In this document: piece after piece, positions 1 to 7,337 of the stretch
How positions within the stretch are numbered: position 1 is the first letter of the stretch
How the letters are laid out: the number at the start of each line of letters is the position of its first letter
Source: Atopobium sp.
GTDB lineage: Bacteria; Actinomycetota; Coriobacteriia; Coriobacteriales; Atopobiaceae
Reading direction: 5' to 3'
Assembly (NCBI GenBank): GCA_015259035.1
Contig: JABZHC010000020.1
Coordinates: 1-17,671 of the forward strand
DNA: 17,671 bases
Made by a program: the position numbers and the translations under genes
Notes under the pieces: model-generated
What the model saw: only the letters and a program-made list of their open reading frames with translations
What the model was told of the DNA's origin: nothing
The model's database searches: none

Positions 1-18
1 GATCCCAAGGTACTTTGC

Positions 19-234
19 TCAGCGTTTGACGTTGCAGACAACACAGAACTTCTCGGCGAAGCGCTGGACACGTCCACCAGTGTCGACAAGCTTCTGCTGA
101 CCCGTATAGAATGGGTGGCACTTGTCGCAGAGGTCAAGACGCATCTCTGGAACAGTTGCGTGTGTGGTCCAGGTGTTTCCGCAGGTGCAGCGAACGGTGC
201 ACTCTACGTACTCTGGATGAATACCTTGCTTCAT
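19..234 (-). CDS. rpmE: 50S ribosomal protein L31, zinc-binding form, altered C-terminus
   Basis: This is a large-subunit ribosomal protein of 71 residues. The N-terminus MKQGIHPEY, the core HPFYTG and the VDTGGRVQRF segment are family hallmarks. Four cysteines at C16, C18, C36 and C39 match the zinc-binding (C+) form of L31. The start is set by AAGGAG seven bases upstream of ATG. The last residues (CVVCNVKR) do not look like a normal L31 end. They are encoded inside a 55-base stretch that is an exact inverted copy of positions 1594-1648, within the ligase-like gene. L31 proteins normally continue with a glycine or basic tail after RF-x-KF, so the true C-terminus may be different. Identity is secure; the stop codon is not. 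Confidence 0.9.
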   Translation of the reverse strand: MKQGIHPEYVECTVRCTCGNTWTTHATVPEMRLDLCDKCHPFYTGQQKLVDTGGRVQRFAEKFCVVCNVKR

Positions 235-300
235 GCAGGACTCCTTACATCGGCTCTGGTTTCCGACCAGAGCAGGGGTGTCTTTATGAGCACGTGCTCA
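235..300 (-). promoter_or_regulatory. candidate L31 leader (two hairpins upstream of rpmE)
   Basis: Between the rpmE start and about position 300 the minus strand can form two hairpins. One is a perfect 8-bp stem with a 5-base loop at 253-273 (GCTCTGGT/ACCAGAGC). The other is a perfect 14-base palindrome at 287-300 (TGAGCACGTGCTCA). The first ends less than 20 bases before the ATG, close to the ribosome binding site. Structured L31 leaders that mediate autogenous control are known, with classes described for Actinobacteria and Coriobacteria. Assignment to one of those classes is inferred from position and structure only. Confidence 0.45.
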
Positions 301-476
301 ATCAAGACAATAAGCTGAAAAAGTATAGCAGAACAACACCTCTGTTGCTAGAAGCAGTTGGCGAGAAATTCACATTTTGTTCAGACAATTCTTGTGTGCG
401 ACAACTTTTGAGAAGCCCTTGATGCGCTAAAATCCAATGCAACATACAAAGCCGGCTGCAGCCCTTCGGAGGCATA

Positions 477-1259
477 ATGTTTTTATCGATTGATGTGGGT
501 AATACGCAAACTGCCATTGGTTTATTTGACAGCGAAGGCACTATGGTGCGCGGCTGGAGAATGCCTACCGATCAAAGCGACACCTCCGACATTCTGCACG
601 GCCGTCTCTTCACGTTCTTCCAGAAAGATGGACTGGATCTAGACGACGTTGAGGCGGGTGGACTCTCGTGCGTGGTTCCTGTTATCACACGTGCTTGGCA
701 GCGCTGCTTTGAGCTGCTGCTTAACAAGCCTCTGACCCGCATTAACGCGCTTTCCACGGATAAGATTCGCTTCAATATCCCCCACCCCGAGCTTGTGGGT
801 GCCGACCGCGTAGCAAATTCCGTTGCTGCAACTGAGCGCTACGGCTATCCAGTTATTGTGGTTGATTTTGGCACCGCAACCAATTTGGACGTTGTTGATA
901 AGGACGGCGTATTCCGCGGAGGCGCTATTTCACCAGGTATTATGATCTCTGCAAACGCTCTGTTTGCGCGCGCAGCTAAGCTCTCCAGCATTCCTATTAA
1001 GGCGCCCGAGACCGTCTTGGGCAACACCACCGAAAGCGCTGTTCAGGCAGGTATTGTAGTAGGCGCCGCCGCTCAGGCAGAGGGTCTGGTTGCCAGAACG
1101 CTCAAAGAGCCTGGTATTGAGGGCGCAACCGTTATTGCAACGGGTGGCCTGGCAAACACCGTTAGCGAAGCAACAGATGTCTTTGACGTGGTTGATCCGC
1201 AGCTTACTATGCGTGGCATTTATCTGATCTGGAAGCAGTCCGCTCAATCCGCAGAGTAA
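477..1259 (+). CDS. coaX: type III pantothenate kinase
   Basis: This enzyme phosphorylates pantothenate with ATP, the first step of coenzyme A synthesis, in the cytoplasm. The 260-residue product has the ASKHA-fold phosphate-binding motif near the N-terminus (IDVGNTQTAIG, D6), the GADR motif at 108-111, DFGTAT at 130-135 (catalytic aspartate D130) and GGAISPG at 148-154, all typical of CoaX. The length is normal for the family. The ATG is preceded by GGAGG four bases upstream. It diverges from rpmE across about 240 bases and converges on the ligase-like gene. No other CoA genes are nearby. A Thr-to-Asn change after the DFGTAT motif is mild. Nothing looks broken. Confidence 0.95.
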   Translation: MFLSIDVGNTQTAIGLFDSEGTMVRGWRMPTDQSDTSDILHGRLFTFFQKDGLDLDDVEAGGLSCVVPVITRAWQRCFELLLNKPLTRINALSTDKIRFNIPHPELVGADRVANSVAATERYGYPVIVVDFGTATNLDVVDKDGVFRGGAISPGIMISANALFARAAKLSSIPIKAPETVLGNTTESAVQAGIVVGAAAQAEGLVARTLKEPGIEGATVIATGGLANTVSEATDVFDVVDPQLTMRGIYLIWKQSAQSAE

Positions 1260-1309
1260 CTGGCGATACAGCCGCGTTACTGCAGCTAGATTGACAGCTA
1301 GAGCAGCGG

Positions 1310-2038
1310 TTAAACCGCTAGCACAACAGAAGCTTCTTCCTCGCTCACAAGGATTTCTTTACCGTCCTGGTCAACAAGGATGGCATGACCCCACACGTCA
1401 ATGCCGCCAAATCGAGCGGTCAGCGCAACGTTACCACTGGGGTATACCTTATTGACCTGCTGTCCAAGCAGAGGAACCATATCAAAGTAGTCGCTCAGAA
1501 TGAGTGCGATGGGTCCCGCAAAACTCCTCGCGCGTTTAACCTGCTGCTCCCACACGCTTACACTCTGAACCACCAGCTCAGAGACCTTATTAGCGAGAAG
1601 TTCTGTGTTGTCTGCAACGTCAAACGCTGAGCAAAGTACCTTGGGATCTGCCGCGATGCTCACCACAGCAAACATGCCCTCTTGATAGCCTGCGGTTGCT
1701 TTGATTGAGGCAATTACCTGGTCTTTATAGCAGATATCGTAAGGCCAACAGATGCCAAAGCTCTCATCTGCGGCTCGCAAGAACTGACAGAGCCCCAGCG
1801 CCACAACGTACGGAACCGCTGGTACATAAGGCATCGAGACCCCTAGACGCACAACAGTTGCAATCTCAAAGGGTTTCTCGCCAGATGATGGGTGCGCTGA
1901 TGCCGGCGCGCAAGTCGATTTGCGGCACTCATCCTGACCAGATGCAGCACATTCCTGCACGTCAGAGACGCGGAACACAAGCTCGCCCGTTTGGGCACCA
2001 CCTCGTGCCAGTTCCAAAGCTTCTTGTGCTACTCCCAC
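1310..2038 (-). CDS. biotin/lipoate protein ligase-like protein, catalytic motifs degenerate
   Basis: The 242-residue product resembles the BirA/LplA/LipB superfamily. A hydrophobic helix is followed by ICWPYDI (about residues 96-102, matching the KWPND segment of biotin ligases), a strand-rich middle, and a C-terminal SH3-like segment, ARFGGIDVWGHAILV (208-222), matching the BPL C-terminal domain. The GRGRRGR biotinyl-AMP loop is not visible near the N-terminus. Where biotin ligases have KxAG after WPND, this protein reads VIAS, so the catalytic lysine appears to be replaced by V108. The start is GTG at 2036-2038, overlapping the end of the folP-folK gene by ten bases, which suggests translational coupling. 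It may be a non-biotinylating relative or a decaying gene. The fold is fairly likely; the function is unknown. Confidence 0.6.
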   Translation of the reverse strand: MGVAQEALELARGGAQTGELVFRVSDVQECAASGQDECRKSTCAPASAHPSSGEKPFEIATVVRLGVSMPYVPAVPYVVALGLCQFLRAADESFGICWPYDICYKDQVIASIKATAGYQEGMFAVVSIAADPKVLCSAFDVADNTELLANKVSELVVQSVSVWEQQVKRARSFAGPIALILSDYFDMVPLLGQQVNKVYPSGNVALTARFGGIDVWGHAILVDQDGKEILVSEEEASVVLAV

Positions 2039-3501
2039 GTAATGACTCCCAAGTCCTCAGTTACGTGACCAACACGCTGGTCAGGAGGGGCAATCTCCAC
2101 ACCTCCGTGCGAGAAGAAGCGCACCGGATCATGCATCAGGTCCTCCATAGGCACAAGCACGTAATCGCGCTCGCCCATGCGTGGATGAGGCAAAGTGAGG
2201 TGTTTACCTGCGTGTTGTTCGCCCTCAACCCACAGAAGGTCACAGTCGATAGTGCGAGGTCCATGGCCCTCCTCGCCTTTCTTGCGTGTGCGGTTGAGAG
2301 CGTTCTCTACCTCAAGCAGCTTATCCATCAGCACAAGTGGATGAAGCTCAGTTCTAATCTCGGCAACGGCGTTTACCACGGGTGTAGCAATACCGTATGC
2401 AGGCTCAGTTTCGTAGGCGTGGCTGAGAGAAACAACGCAGGTCAGCGGAATCTCGTCGATGAGCTGCGTTGCGCGAGCCAGGTAACCCACGCGATCACCC
2501 ACGTTGGAGCCAAGCGCCACAAATCCCTGACGAGGATCGCGCTCGGTCATAGCCCAGTAAGCGTTGATAGCTTGAGCGGTTCCCGCAACATCGTGAACGC
2601 GCAAGATACGGGCACCGTTGGTGATTGCGGCAATGCAAATTGCATGCGTAGCTGCGTCGCGCTGGGTAGCCTCGGCTACGCCAGAAACAGCGCCGACAAA
2701 GCGCTTTCTGGACACAGCGCAGAGCAGCGGATATCCCATAGAAACCATCGAGCGAGTAGCACGCTGAATTACAACGTCCTCGTCGGCAAACTTGTCAAAG
2801 CCTGGACCTGGGTCAATGCAGATGCGGTCCTTGGAAACGCCAGCACGCATCAGACCGCGAGCCTGATCGCCCAAAAAGCCCATGATTTGGCGCATGATAG
2901 GTGCCTCTTCAGGCAGGGTAAAACGACGCTGCGAGCTCAGCGTGCGTGTCTCGGCTCCTGTAGCTGCGGCTCGAGCAGCTGCGCTACCAGTAGGGCGAGA
3001 AGGGCGCATGTCGTCCAGCTGCACCTGCTTGCGCTCAACACGAGCTCCAAGGCCGTCCTTGTTCCAGTGCATCACAATGCAGCCGCAGTCAGACTCCGCA
3101 GCTACAGCAACCATTTCTGGATCGGTGAAGCCGGAAACGTCGTTGATGATGGATGCTCCAAGGCGGACGCACATCTTTGCTACCTCGGCATGGCGCGTGT
3201 CGATGGAGACAATTGCTCCAGCAGCTACCAACGCGCGCACCACAGGTACTACGCGCTCAGCCTCTTCTGTAGGCAGAACAGGCGTGTGACCTGGTCGAGT
3301 AGACTCTCCCCCAACGTCAATGATGTCAGCGCCTTCATCCAACATCTGCAATCCACGAGCAATTGCAGCATCTGGATCAAAGTTCTTTCCGCCATCAGAG
3401 AACGAGTCTGGAGTGACGTTGAGAACACCCATAATCCTAGGACGCGCCAACGAGATAGTGTGAGTTCCACATTGCCAGGTGTTGTAGCTTTGACGAAGCA
3501 T
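2029..3501 (-). CDS. folP: fused dihydropteroate synthase / HPPK (folate synthesis)
   Basis: This bifunctional enzyme of folate synthesis has 490 residues. The N-terminal dihydropteroate synthase shows MGVLNVTPDSFSDGG (24-38), IDVGGESTRPG (61-71), SIDT (99-102), INDVSG (119-124), DPGPGF (230-235) and SRKRF (264-268). The C-terminal 6-hydroxymethyl-7,8-dihydropterin pyrophosphokinase (FolK) shows FVALGSNVGDR (327-337), ETEPAYG (364-370), GPRTIDCDLL (414-423) and LPHPRMGERDYVL (437-449). The two reactions are consecutive, with FolK acting before FolP. ATG at 3501 is chosen because AGGAGG lies just upstream; an in-frame extension to 3639 has no such site. A hydrophilic insertion of about 40 residues (roughly 155-195) follows the VMHW strand of the synthase. 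No folE, folB or pabA/B is in view. The ligase-like gene overlaps its 3' end. Confidence 0.95.
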   Translation of the reverse strand: MLRQSYNTWQCGTHTISLARPRIMGVLNVTPDSFSDGGKNFDPDAAIARGLQMLDEGADIIDVGGESTRPGHTPVLPTEEAERVVPVVRALVAAGAIVSIDTRHAEVAKMCVRLGASIINDVSGFTDPEMVAVAAESDCGCIVMHWNKDGLGARVERKQVQLDDMRPSRPTGSAAARAAATGAETRTLSSQRRFTLPEEAPIMRQIMGFLGDQARGLMRAGVSKDRICIDPGPGFDKFADEDVVIQRATRSMVSMGYPLLCAVSRKRFVGAVSGVAEATQRDAATHAICIAAITNGARILRVHDVAGTAQAINAYWAMTERDPRQGFVALGSNVGDRVGYLARATQLIDEIPLTCVVSLSHAYETEPAYGIATPVVNAVAEIRTELHPLVLMDKLLEVENALNRTRKKGEEGHGPRTIDCDLLWVEGEQHAGKHLTLPHPRMGERDYVLVPMEDLMHDPVRFFSHGGVEIAPPDQRVGHVTEDLGVITWE

Positions 3502-3705
3502 GAATCCTCCTTGCCAGCTATGAATGTTTCTATTGTAGCGGTATTGGTGGCTACTAGTCGTATACCATGGATTTATTGAAAGTTTATTGCCGCAAACGCA
3601 CCGCTTGGCGCCGTAACTGGAGCGTGGAACGTGCGTCACTCGCGGCTACTGTGATATGTATCCGCTGTGACCTAAACTGCTAGGCTACAGCATGAAAGAG
3701 GAGCT

Positions 3706-4485
3706 ATGAGCAATACTCAAGAGTACAAACTGATTTCTTGGAACGTTAATGGCCTGCGCGCCGTGCTCAAGAAAGAGCCTTCGTTCACGGAAATTTTTGA
3801 AACCATAAACGCTGATGTATTTGCCCTTCAAGAAACTAAGCTGCAGGAAGGACAGGTTGAGCTGGACCTCCCTGGCTACGTTCAGACCTGGAACTACGCA
3901 GATAGAAAGGGTTATTCGGGCACAGCGGTTTTCTCGCGAGAAACCCCTCTGCAGGTAATTCGCCAGATTGGATGCCCTGTTGCTGACGACGAGGGTCGCG
4001 TTTGTGCTCTGGAGTTTGAGAAGTTCTGGTTTGTGTGCGTGTACACGCCAAACTCAAAAGACCAGCTTGCGCGCCTGGATGAGCGTCTTGAGTGGGATCA
4101 GCACTATCGCGAGTTCTTGGCTGAGCTGTCTAAGCAAAAACCAGTAATTACCTGCGGCGATTTTAACGTTGCACACAACGAGATTGACCTCAAGAATCCT
4201 TCGTCTAACAGGCAAAACGCAGGCTTCTCGGACGAGGAGCGCGAGAGCTTTACCAAACTTTTGGACGCAGGCTTTACCGATACGTTTAGGTACCGCCACC
4301 CCGACATGACCGGCGCGTACAGCTGGTGGAGCTACCGCTTCAACGCGCGCAAGAACAACGCCGGCTGGCGCATCGACTACTTCTTGGTCTCCGATCGCAT
4401 TGCTGAGCAGGTCAAGAGCGCATCCATCTTGAGTGAGGTCTACGGCAGCGACCACTGCCCCGTCGAGCTGAGTATTGAGCTGTAG
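3706..4485 (+). CDS. xth: exodeoxyribonuclease III / AP endonuclease
   Basis: This Mg-dependent nuclease acts in base-excision repair, cleaving 5' to abasic sites and trimming 3' ends. The 259-residue product has all the family residues: SWNVNGLRA (N13), LQETKL (E43), YSGTAVFS, the catalytic Tyr in VYTPN (Y113), GDFNVAH (D152, N154), WRIDYFLVS (D224) and the terminal GSDHCPV (D249, H250). The length is normal. The ATG follows AGAGGAG. It is divergent from folP-folK over about 200 bases and is followed on the same strand by the PHP gene about 100 bases later. A near-perfect 26-base palindrome starts 11 bases after its stop. Confidence 0.96.
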   Translation: MSNTQEYKLISWNVNGLRAVLKKEPSFTEIFETINADVFALQETKLQEGQVELDLPGYVQTWNYADRKGYSGTAVFSRETPLQVIRQIGCPVADDEGRVCALEFEKFWFVCVYTPNSKDQLARLDERLEWDQHYREFLAELSKQKPVITCGDFNVAHNEIDLKNPSSNRQNAGFSDEERESFTKLLDAGFTDTFRYRHPDMTGAYSWWSYRFNARKNNAGWRIDYFLVSDRIAEQVKSASILSEVYGSDHCPVELSIEL

Positions 4486-4495
4486 TCCGTGCAGG

Positions 4496-4521
4496 TGGCG
4501 ACAAGACCGGTCTTCTCGCCA
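4496..4521. repeat. 26-base near-perfect palindrome after xth
   Basis: The two 13-base arms (4496-4508 and 4509-4521) are inverted copies with one mismatch and no spacer. The right arm carries one copy of the abundant TTCTCGCC word and the left arm a one-mismatch copy. It lies directly downstream of the xth stop and has no U-run, so a role in transcription termination is possible but weak. Confidence 0.6.
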
Positions 4522-4586
4522 GGGTTGCCTCAAGGTGGCGGCCGTGATTAACTAGAGTTGTCGTTTGAAATTCAAAGGAGCACGTC

Positions 4587-5399
4587 ATGCGCATTACTTG
4601 CGACGTTCATACTCATAGTCTGTACTCAAGGCACGCCTATTCAACCATTGAGGAGAATGTTCGTGCAGCTTCTGAGCGCGGCTATGAACTGCTCGGAATC
4701 ACCGACCACTTCTCGTCCATGCTGTATGACCAGCAGACCATTAAGAACTTCCAGTTCTATATGAATACCGCTATTTGGCCAGAAACCTGGTACGGCGTCA
4801 GGCTGATGCACGGCGCTGAGGTGGACATTGTTGACCTTGAGGGCAATCTGTTTGCCTACGATATTACGTTTGACCAGGGCATTAATGGCGATAAACTCCG
4901 TCAGCCTCATATTCTTGGCGAGCACATCCTTGGCACCTGCGATTATGCGGTTGCTAGTATCCACAGCAAGCAGTGGGCGGCTGGCGCCTCACAGAAACAA
5001 ATTACCCAGATGTATGTAAATGCGCTGGATAATCCACATGTTTTGATTCTTGGTCATCTCGGCCGCAGTGGTTTAGATTTTGATGTTCCCGCACTGGTCA
5101 GAGAGTGTCGCGATCGAGACAAGCTTATCGAGATGAATGAGGCTACGCACGATGAGGGCCAGCGTGAGGTTGCCATTGAGCGTTGTCGTGTGATTGCAGA
5201 AACCTGCGCTGAACTGGGATGTAAGATTTCCTTTGGCTCAGATGCTCACATTGCAACCCGCATTGCTGATGCACACTCCGTTATTAAGCTGCTTGAAGAG
5301 GTTGATTTTCCTGAGGAGCTTATGGCTTGTCGCGATGCCCAGACGTTTTTGGACACCATCGCTGACGCTAAGATTCCAGCCTCTAAGCAGGGATACTAA
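4587..5399 (+). CDS. PHP-domain metal-dependent phosphoesterase (YcdX-like)
   Basis: This is a 270-residue protein of the polymerase and histidinol phosphatase (PHP) superfamily. Metal ligands are visible in order: DVHTHSLYS (H8, H10), GITDHF (D40, H41), GAEVD (E78), SIHS (H126), ILGHLGR (H157) and FGSDAH (D219, H221). Members of this branch (YcdX/histidinol-phosphatase-like) hydrolyse phosphate esters using two or three metal ions; the substrate cannot be read from the sequence. It is not next to histidine genes, so a HisK role is not supported. The ATG follows AAGGAG. The gene ends at 5399 and a strong terminator follows about 80 bases later. Confidence 0.85.
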   Translation: MRITCDVHTHSLYSRHAYSTIEENVRAASERGYELLGITDHFSSMLYDQQTIKNFQFYMNTAIWPETWYGVRLMHGAEVDIVDLEGNLFAYDITFDQGINGDKLRQPHILGEHILGTCDYAVASIHSKQWAAGASQKQITQMYVNALDNPHVLILGHLGRSGLDFDVPALVRECRDRDKLIEMNEATHDEGQREVAIERCRVIAETCAELGCKISFGSDAHIATRIADAHSVIKLLEEVDFPEELMACRDAQTFLDTIADAKIPASKQGY

Positions 5400-5476
5400 G
5401 CCAGACACGAGCACTGCAACTAAGACGTCGCGCTGTTCGAACAGCTGCAGCTCACAACAACATCGCACAAAGAAAC

Positions 5477-5500
5477 AAAGCCGCGTTTTCACGCGGCTTT
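5477..5500 (+). terminator. Rho-independent terminator after the PHP gene
   Basis: A GC-rich 9-bp stem (AAAGCCGCG pairing with CGCGGCTTT) with a short T-rich loop begins 78 bases after the PHP gene stop. The tract ending the right arm is TTT. It directly abuts the first large hairpin of the following repeat region. Confidence 0.75.
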
Positions 5501-5544
5501 GAACTGCCTCCCATTTCTTGGACACGAGAAATGGGAGGCAGTTC
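5501..5544. repeat. 44-base hairpin element, copy 1
   Basis: This is a perfect 18-bp inverted repeat (5501-5518 with 5527-5544) around an 8-base loop, TGGACACG. It is nearly identical to the element at 5917-5960. The stem is too long and lacks a U-run for a simple terminator. It looks like a REP-like or MITE-like palindrome. Confidence 0.85.
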
Positions 5545-5547
5545 AAA

Positions 5548-5676
5548 ACACACCTAAGTCGGATAATCTGTCAAAAAGACGTATACATGACGCTGAAAAT
5601 AGCTAAAGCATGCAGATTATCGTCATTAGGTGTGTAAAATGCCCGCATCTGAGCAGATTATCCGACTTAGGTGTGT
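5548..5676. repeat. 23-base element in three copies, two forming a perfect inverted repeat
   Basis: Positions 5548-5570 and 5654-5676 are exact inverted copies of 23 bases. A third copy at 5613-5635, in the same orientation as the 5654 copy, matches at 19 of 23 positions, differing in one block of four. The conserved ends are CAGATTATC and TTAGGTGTGT. Confidence 0.85.
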
Positions 5677-5916
5677 TCCTTAGGTACGAAATTTACCTAT
5701 AGTTAAATCTTTTATATGACGCTATTCATTTTCTAGCATATTAGATGAAGTTTATGCATAGATATGCATATTAGGTAGTGTGACCGCCTAGCTGCCTGGC
5801 TATCTTGATGAAGAACATGTCGATTCTTCAGCAGAACCTACCAAAGCTGAGCTATTTTACACGCCAGGCCTAAAAGCCGACGCTAACACGCTGCAGAATC
5901 ATAATCACCCGCATAT

Positions 5917-5960
5917 GAACAGCCTCCCATTTCTTGGACATAAGAAATGGGAGGCAGTTC
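5917..5960. repeat. 44-base hairpin element, copy 2
   Basis: The 19-base arms (5917-5935 and 5942-5960) pair with a single mismatch around a 6-base loop, GGACAT. It is the same element as 5501-5544 and in the same orientation, about 370 bases away. Confidence 0.85.
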
Positions 5961-6041
5961 ACTTTGTCGTTTGCGGTCGATTGAGTTTCTCGCCATTGAC
6001 GGATGATCTTCTCCAGGTGATTTTCTCGCCTGTTGCAGCGC

Positions 6042-7226
6042 TTATTTCATTGCAGCAAGAGTCTTTTCCCAGGCAGCAAGCGAGTCTACGCAGGTCTGGT
6101 ACGCAACGCAGTAGCTCACGCGCAGCCAACCTGGACAGCCGAACGAATCGGAAGGAACAGGCAGCAGCTCAAACTGCTTGGCCACATCGCAGAATGCCTG
6201 AGCATCTCCACCAGGAGCACGAACCCACAGGTAGAATGCACCATCAGGCTGGATATACTCGTAACCAAGCTTGGTGAGGCCCTCGGTCAGAACTTCTCGA
6301 TTCTTTGCATATGCCTCAACATCTGCCGGCTCATCAACACAGTCGATAATAACGCGTTGGAAAAGCGCTGGCGCACAAACAAAGCCCAACAGTCGAGCGG
6401 CACCCGCACAAGCTGCGTAAATCTCCTTCTGCTCCGGATTAGAAGCAGGAACCAGCACCCAACCAATACGCTCACCAGGAAGTGAGAGGGACTTGGAGTA
6501 GGAATAGCACACAATGGTGTGCTCGTAGACGTCAGGAACCCAAGGGACCTCAATGTTGCCAAAAACAATCTCGCGGTAAGGCTCATCGGAGATAACGTAA
6601 ATGTCAGTTCCCAGCTCAGTGGAGCGTTTGCGGAGCATAATGGCAAATGCATCCAGGTTTTCCCTGGTATACACAGCACCAACAGGGTTGTTTGGAGAGT
6701 TGATAATCACCGCGCGAGTCTTAGGCGTAAGAGCTGCACAAACGGCGTCAACATCAATCTGGAAGGTTTTCTCGTCAGCCAAAACCTCAACGCAGGTAGC
6801 CTGAGCGTGGTCAATCCACACGCGGTACTCGGGGAAGTATGGGGCAATGACAATGACCTCTTCACCTGGAGAAACAATGGAATTGAGCGCCATAGAAACG
6901 GAAGCTGCAGCTCCGCAAGTCAAGATGAGATCGTCTGCCTGAGCTGCGTGATCTCCAAAGCGACGTCGGAGCGACGCAGCAATTGCCTCCCTGGCCTGGG
7001 GAATGCCGATTGCAGGTGTGTAGCTGTGGACCTGCTGTGGAGGCAGCTGCATGGCGGCCTCGATAGAAGTACGAACAGACTCAGGAGCAGGTACGGAAGG
7101 GTTGCCGATCGAGAAATCAAACACATTCTGAGCGCCAATCTCAGCACGACGCTGCATCGCATAACCTGCAATCTCGCGGATTGCAGACTTTTCTGATCCG
7201 TATGCAAGACTTGTCTGATTGACCAT
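6042..7226 (-). CDS. PLP-dependent aminotransferase, class I (aspartate aminotransferase-like)
   Basis: This is a 394-residue fold-type I aminotransferase, cytoplasmic, which transfers an amino group between an amino acid and a 2-oxo acid. It shows the N-terminal FSIGNPSVPAP segment, the cofactor-binding NSPNNPVG (177-184), SDEPYRE (213-219, with D214 and Y217), the Schiff-base lysine K245 in YSYSKSLSLPGERIGW, and a C-terminal carboxylate-binding arginine in WLRVSYC. The exact substrate cannot be told from sequence; aspartate is the usual default. ATG at 7226 is chosen because homology begins there, though no good ribosome binding site is seen. An in-frame extension to 7415 is rich in Arg, Cys and Pro and is unlikely to be translated. 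It follows hpt on the same strand, separated by about 220 bases that include a 30-base palindrome. Confidence 0.9.
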   Translation of the reverse strand: MVNQTSLAYGSEKSAIREIAGYAMQRRAEIGAQNVFDFSIGNPSVPAPESVRTSIEAAMQLPPQQVHSYTPAIGIPQAREAIAASLRRRFGDHAAQADDLILTCGAAASVSMALNSIVSPGEEVIVIAPYFPEYRVWIDHAQATCVEVLADEKTFQIDVDAVCAALTPKTRAVIINSPNNPVGAVYTRENLDAFAIMLRKRSTELGTDIYVISDEPYREIVFGNIEVPWVPDVYEHTIVCYSYSKSLSLPGERIGWVLVPASNPEQKEIYAACAGAARLLGFVCAPALFQRVIIDCVDEPADVEAYAKNREVLTEGLTKLGYEYIQPDGAFYLWVRAPGGDAQAFCDVAKQFELLPVPSDSFGCPGWLRVSYCVAYQTCVDSLAAWEKTLAAMK

Positions 7227-7337
7227 GGTTTCTCGATTCTCTCGAAGCCTACAGTGTCTACCTGGTAAAACGTTGGGTGGAGGCGTGGATGACGCCGACG
7301 CGCATCTGGCCTCACACAACCTTTGATAGATAGCATA

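Larger units (their letters stand above)
5400..6041. other. 640-base gene-free repeat region between convergent genes
   Basis: No convincing gene lies between the PHP gene and the aminotransferase. The stretch holds a terminator (5477-5500), two 44-base hairpins in the same orientation (5501-5544, 5917-5960), a 23-base element present three times (5548-5676), an AT-rich segment (about 5690-5770) and two copies of the TTCTCGCC word (5987-5994, 6023-6030). A frame is open from 5792 and reads into the aminotransferase antisense strand. It has no ribosome binding site and its first ATG lies in the second hairpin, so it was not called. Confidence 0.7.

Noticed and set aside
1305..1319. Short inverted repeat at the end of the ligase-like gene as terminator
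   Set aside because: Seven-base arms with a one-base loop cannot fold as drawn and there is no U-run.
1705..3579. 624-codon open frame on the plus strand
   Set aside because: It is antisense to folP-folK and the ligase-like gene, both of which have clear protein motifs. The translation is Arg/Ser/His-rich without any recognisable domain.
3502..3639. N-terminal extension of the folP-folK frame
   Set aside because: The ATG at 3501 has a strong ribosome binding site and family homology starts after it. The extension is Arg/Cys/Tyr-rich and lacks a binding site.
5548..5676. Possible CRISPR array from three 23-base copies
   Set aside because: Copies are in mixed orientation with unequal spacing and no cas genes are nearby.
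5792..6277. Open frame on the plus strand through the second hairpin
   Set aside because: Its first ATG is inside the hairpin repeat, there is no ribosome binding site, and the second half is antisense to the aminotransferase. The first 40 codons could be a gene remnant but match nothing I recognise.
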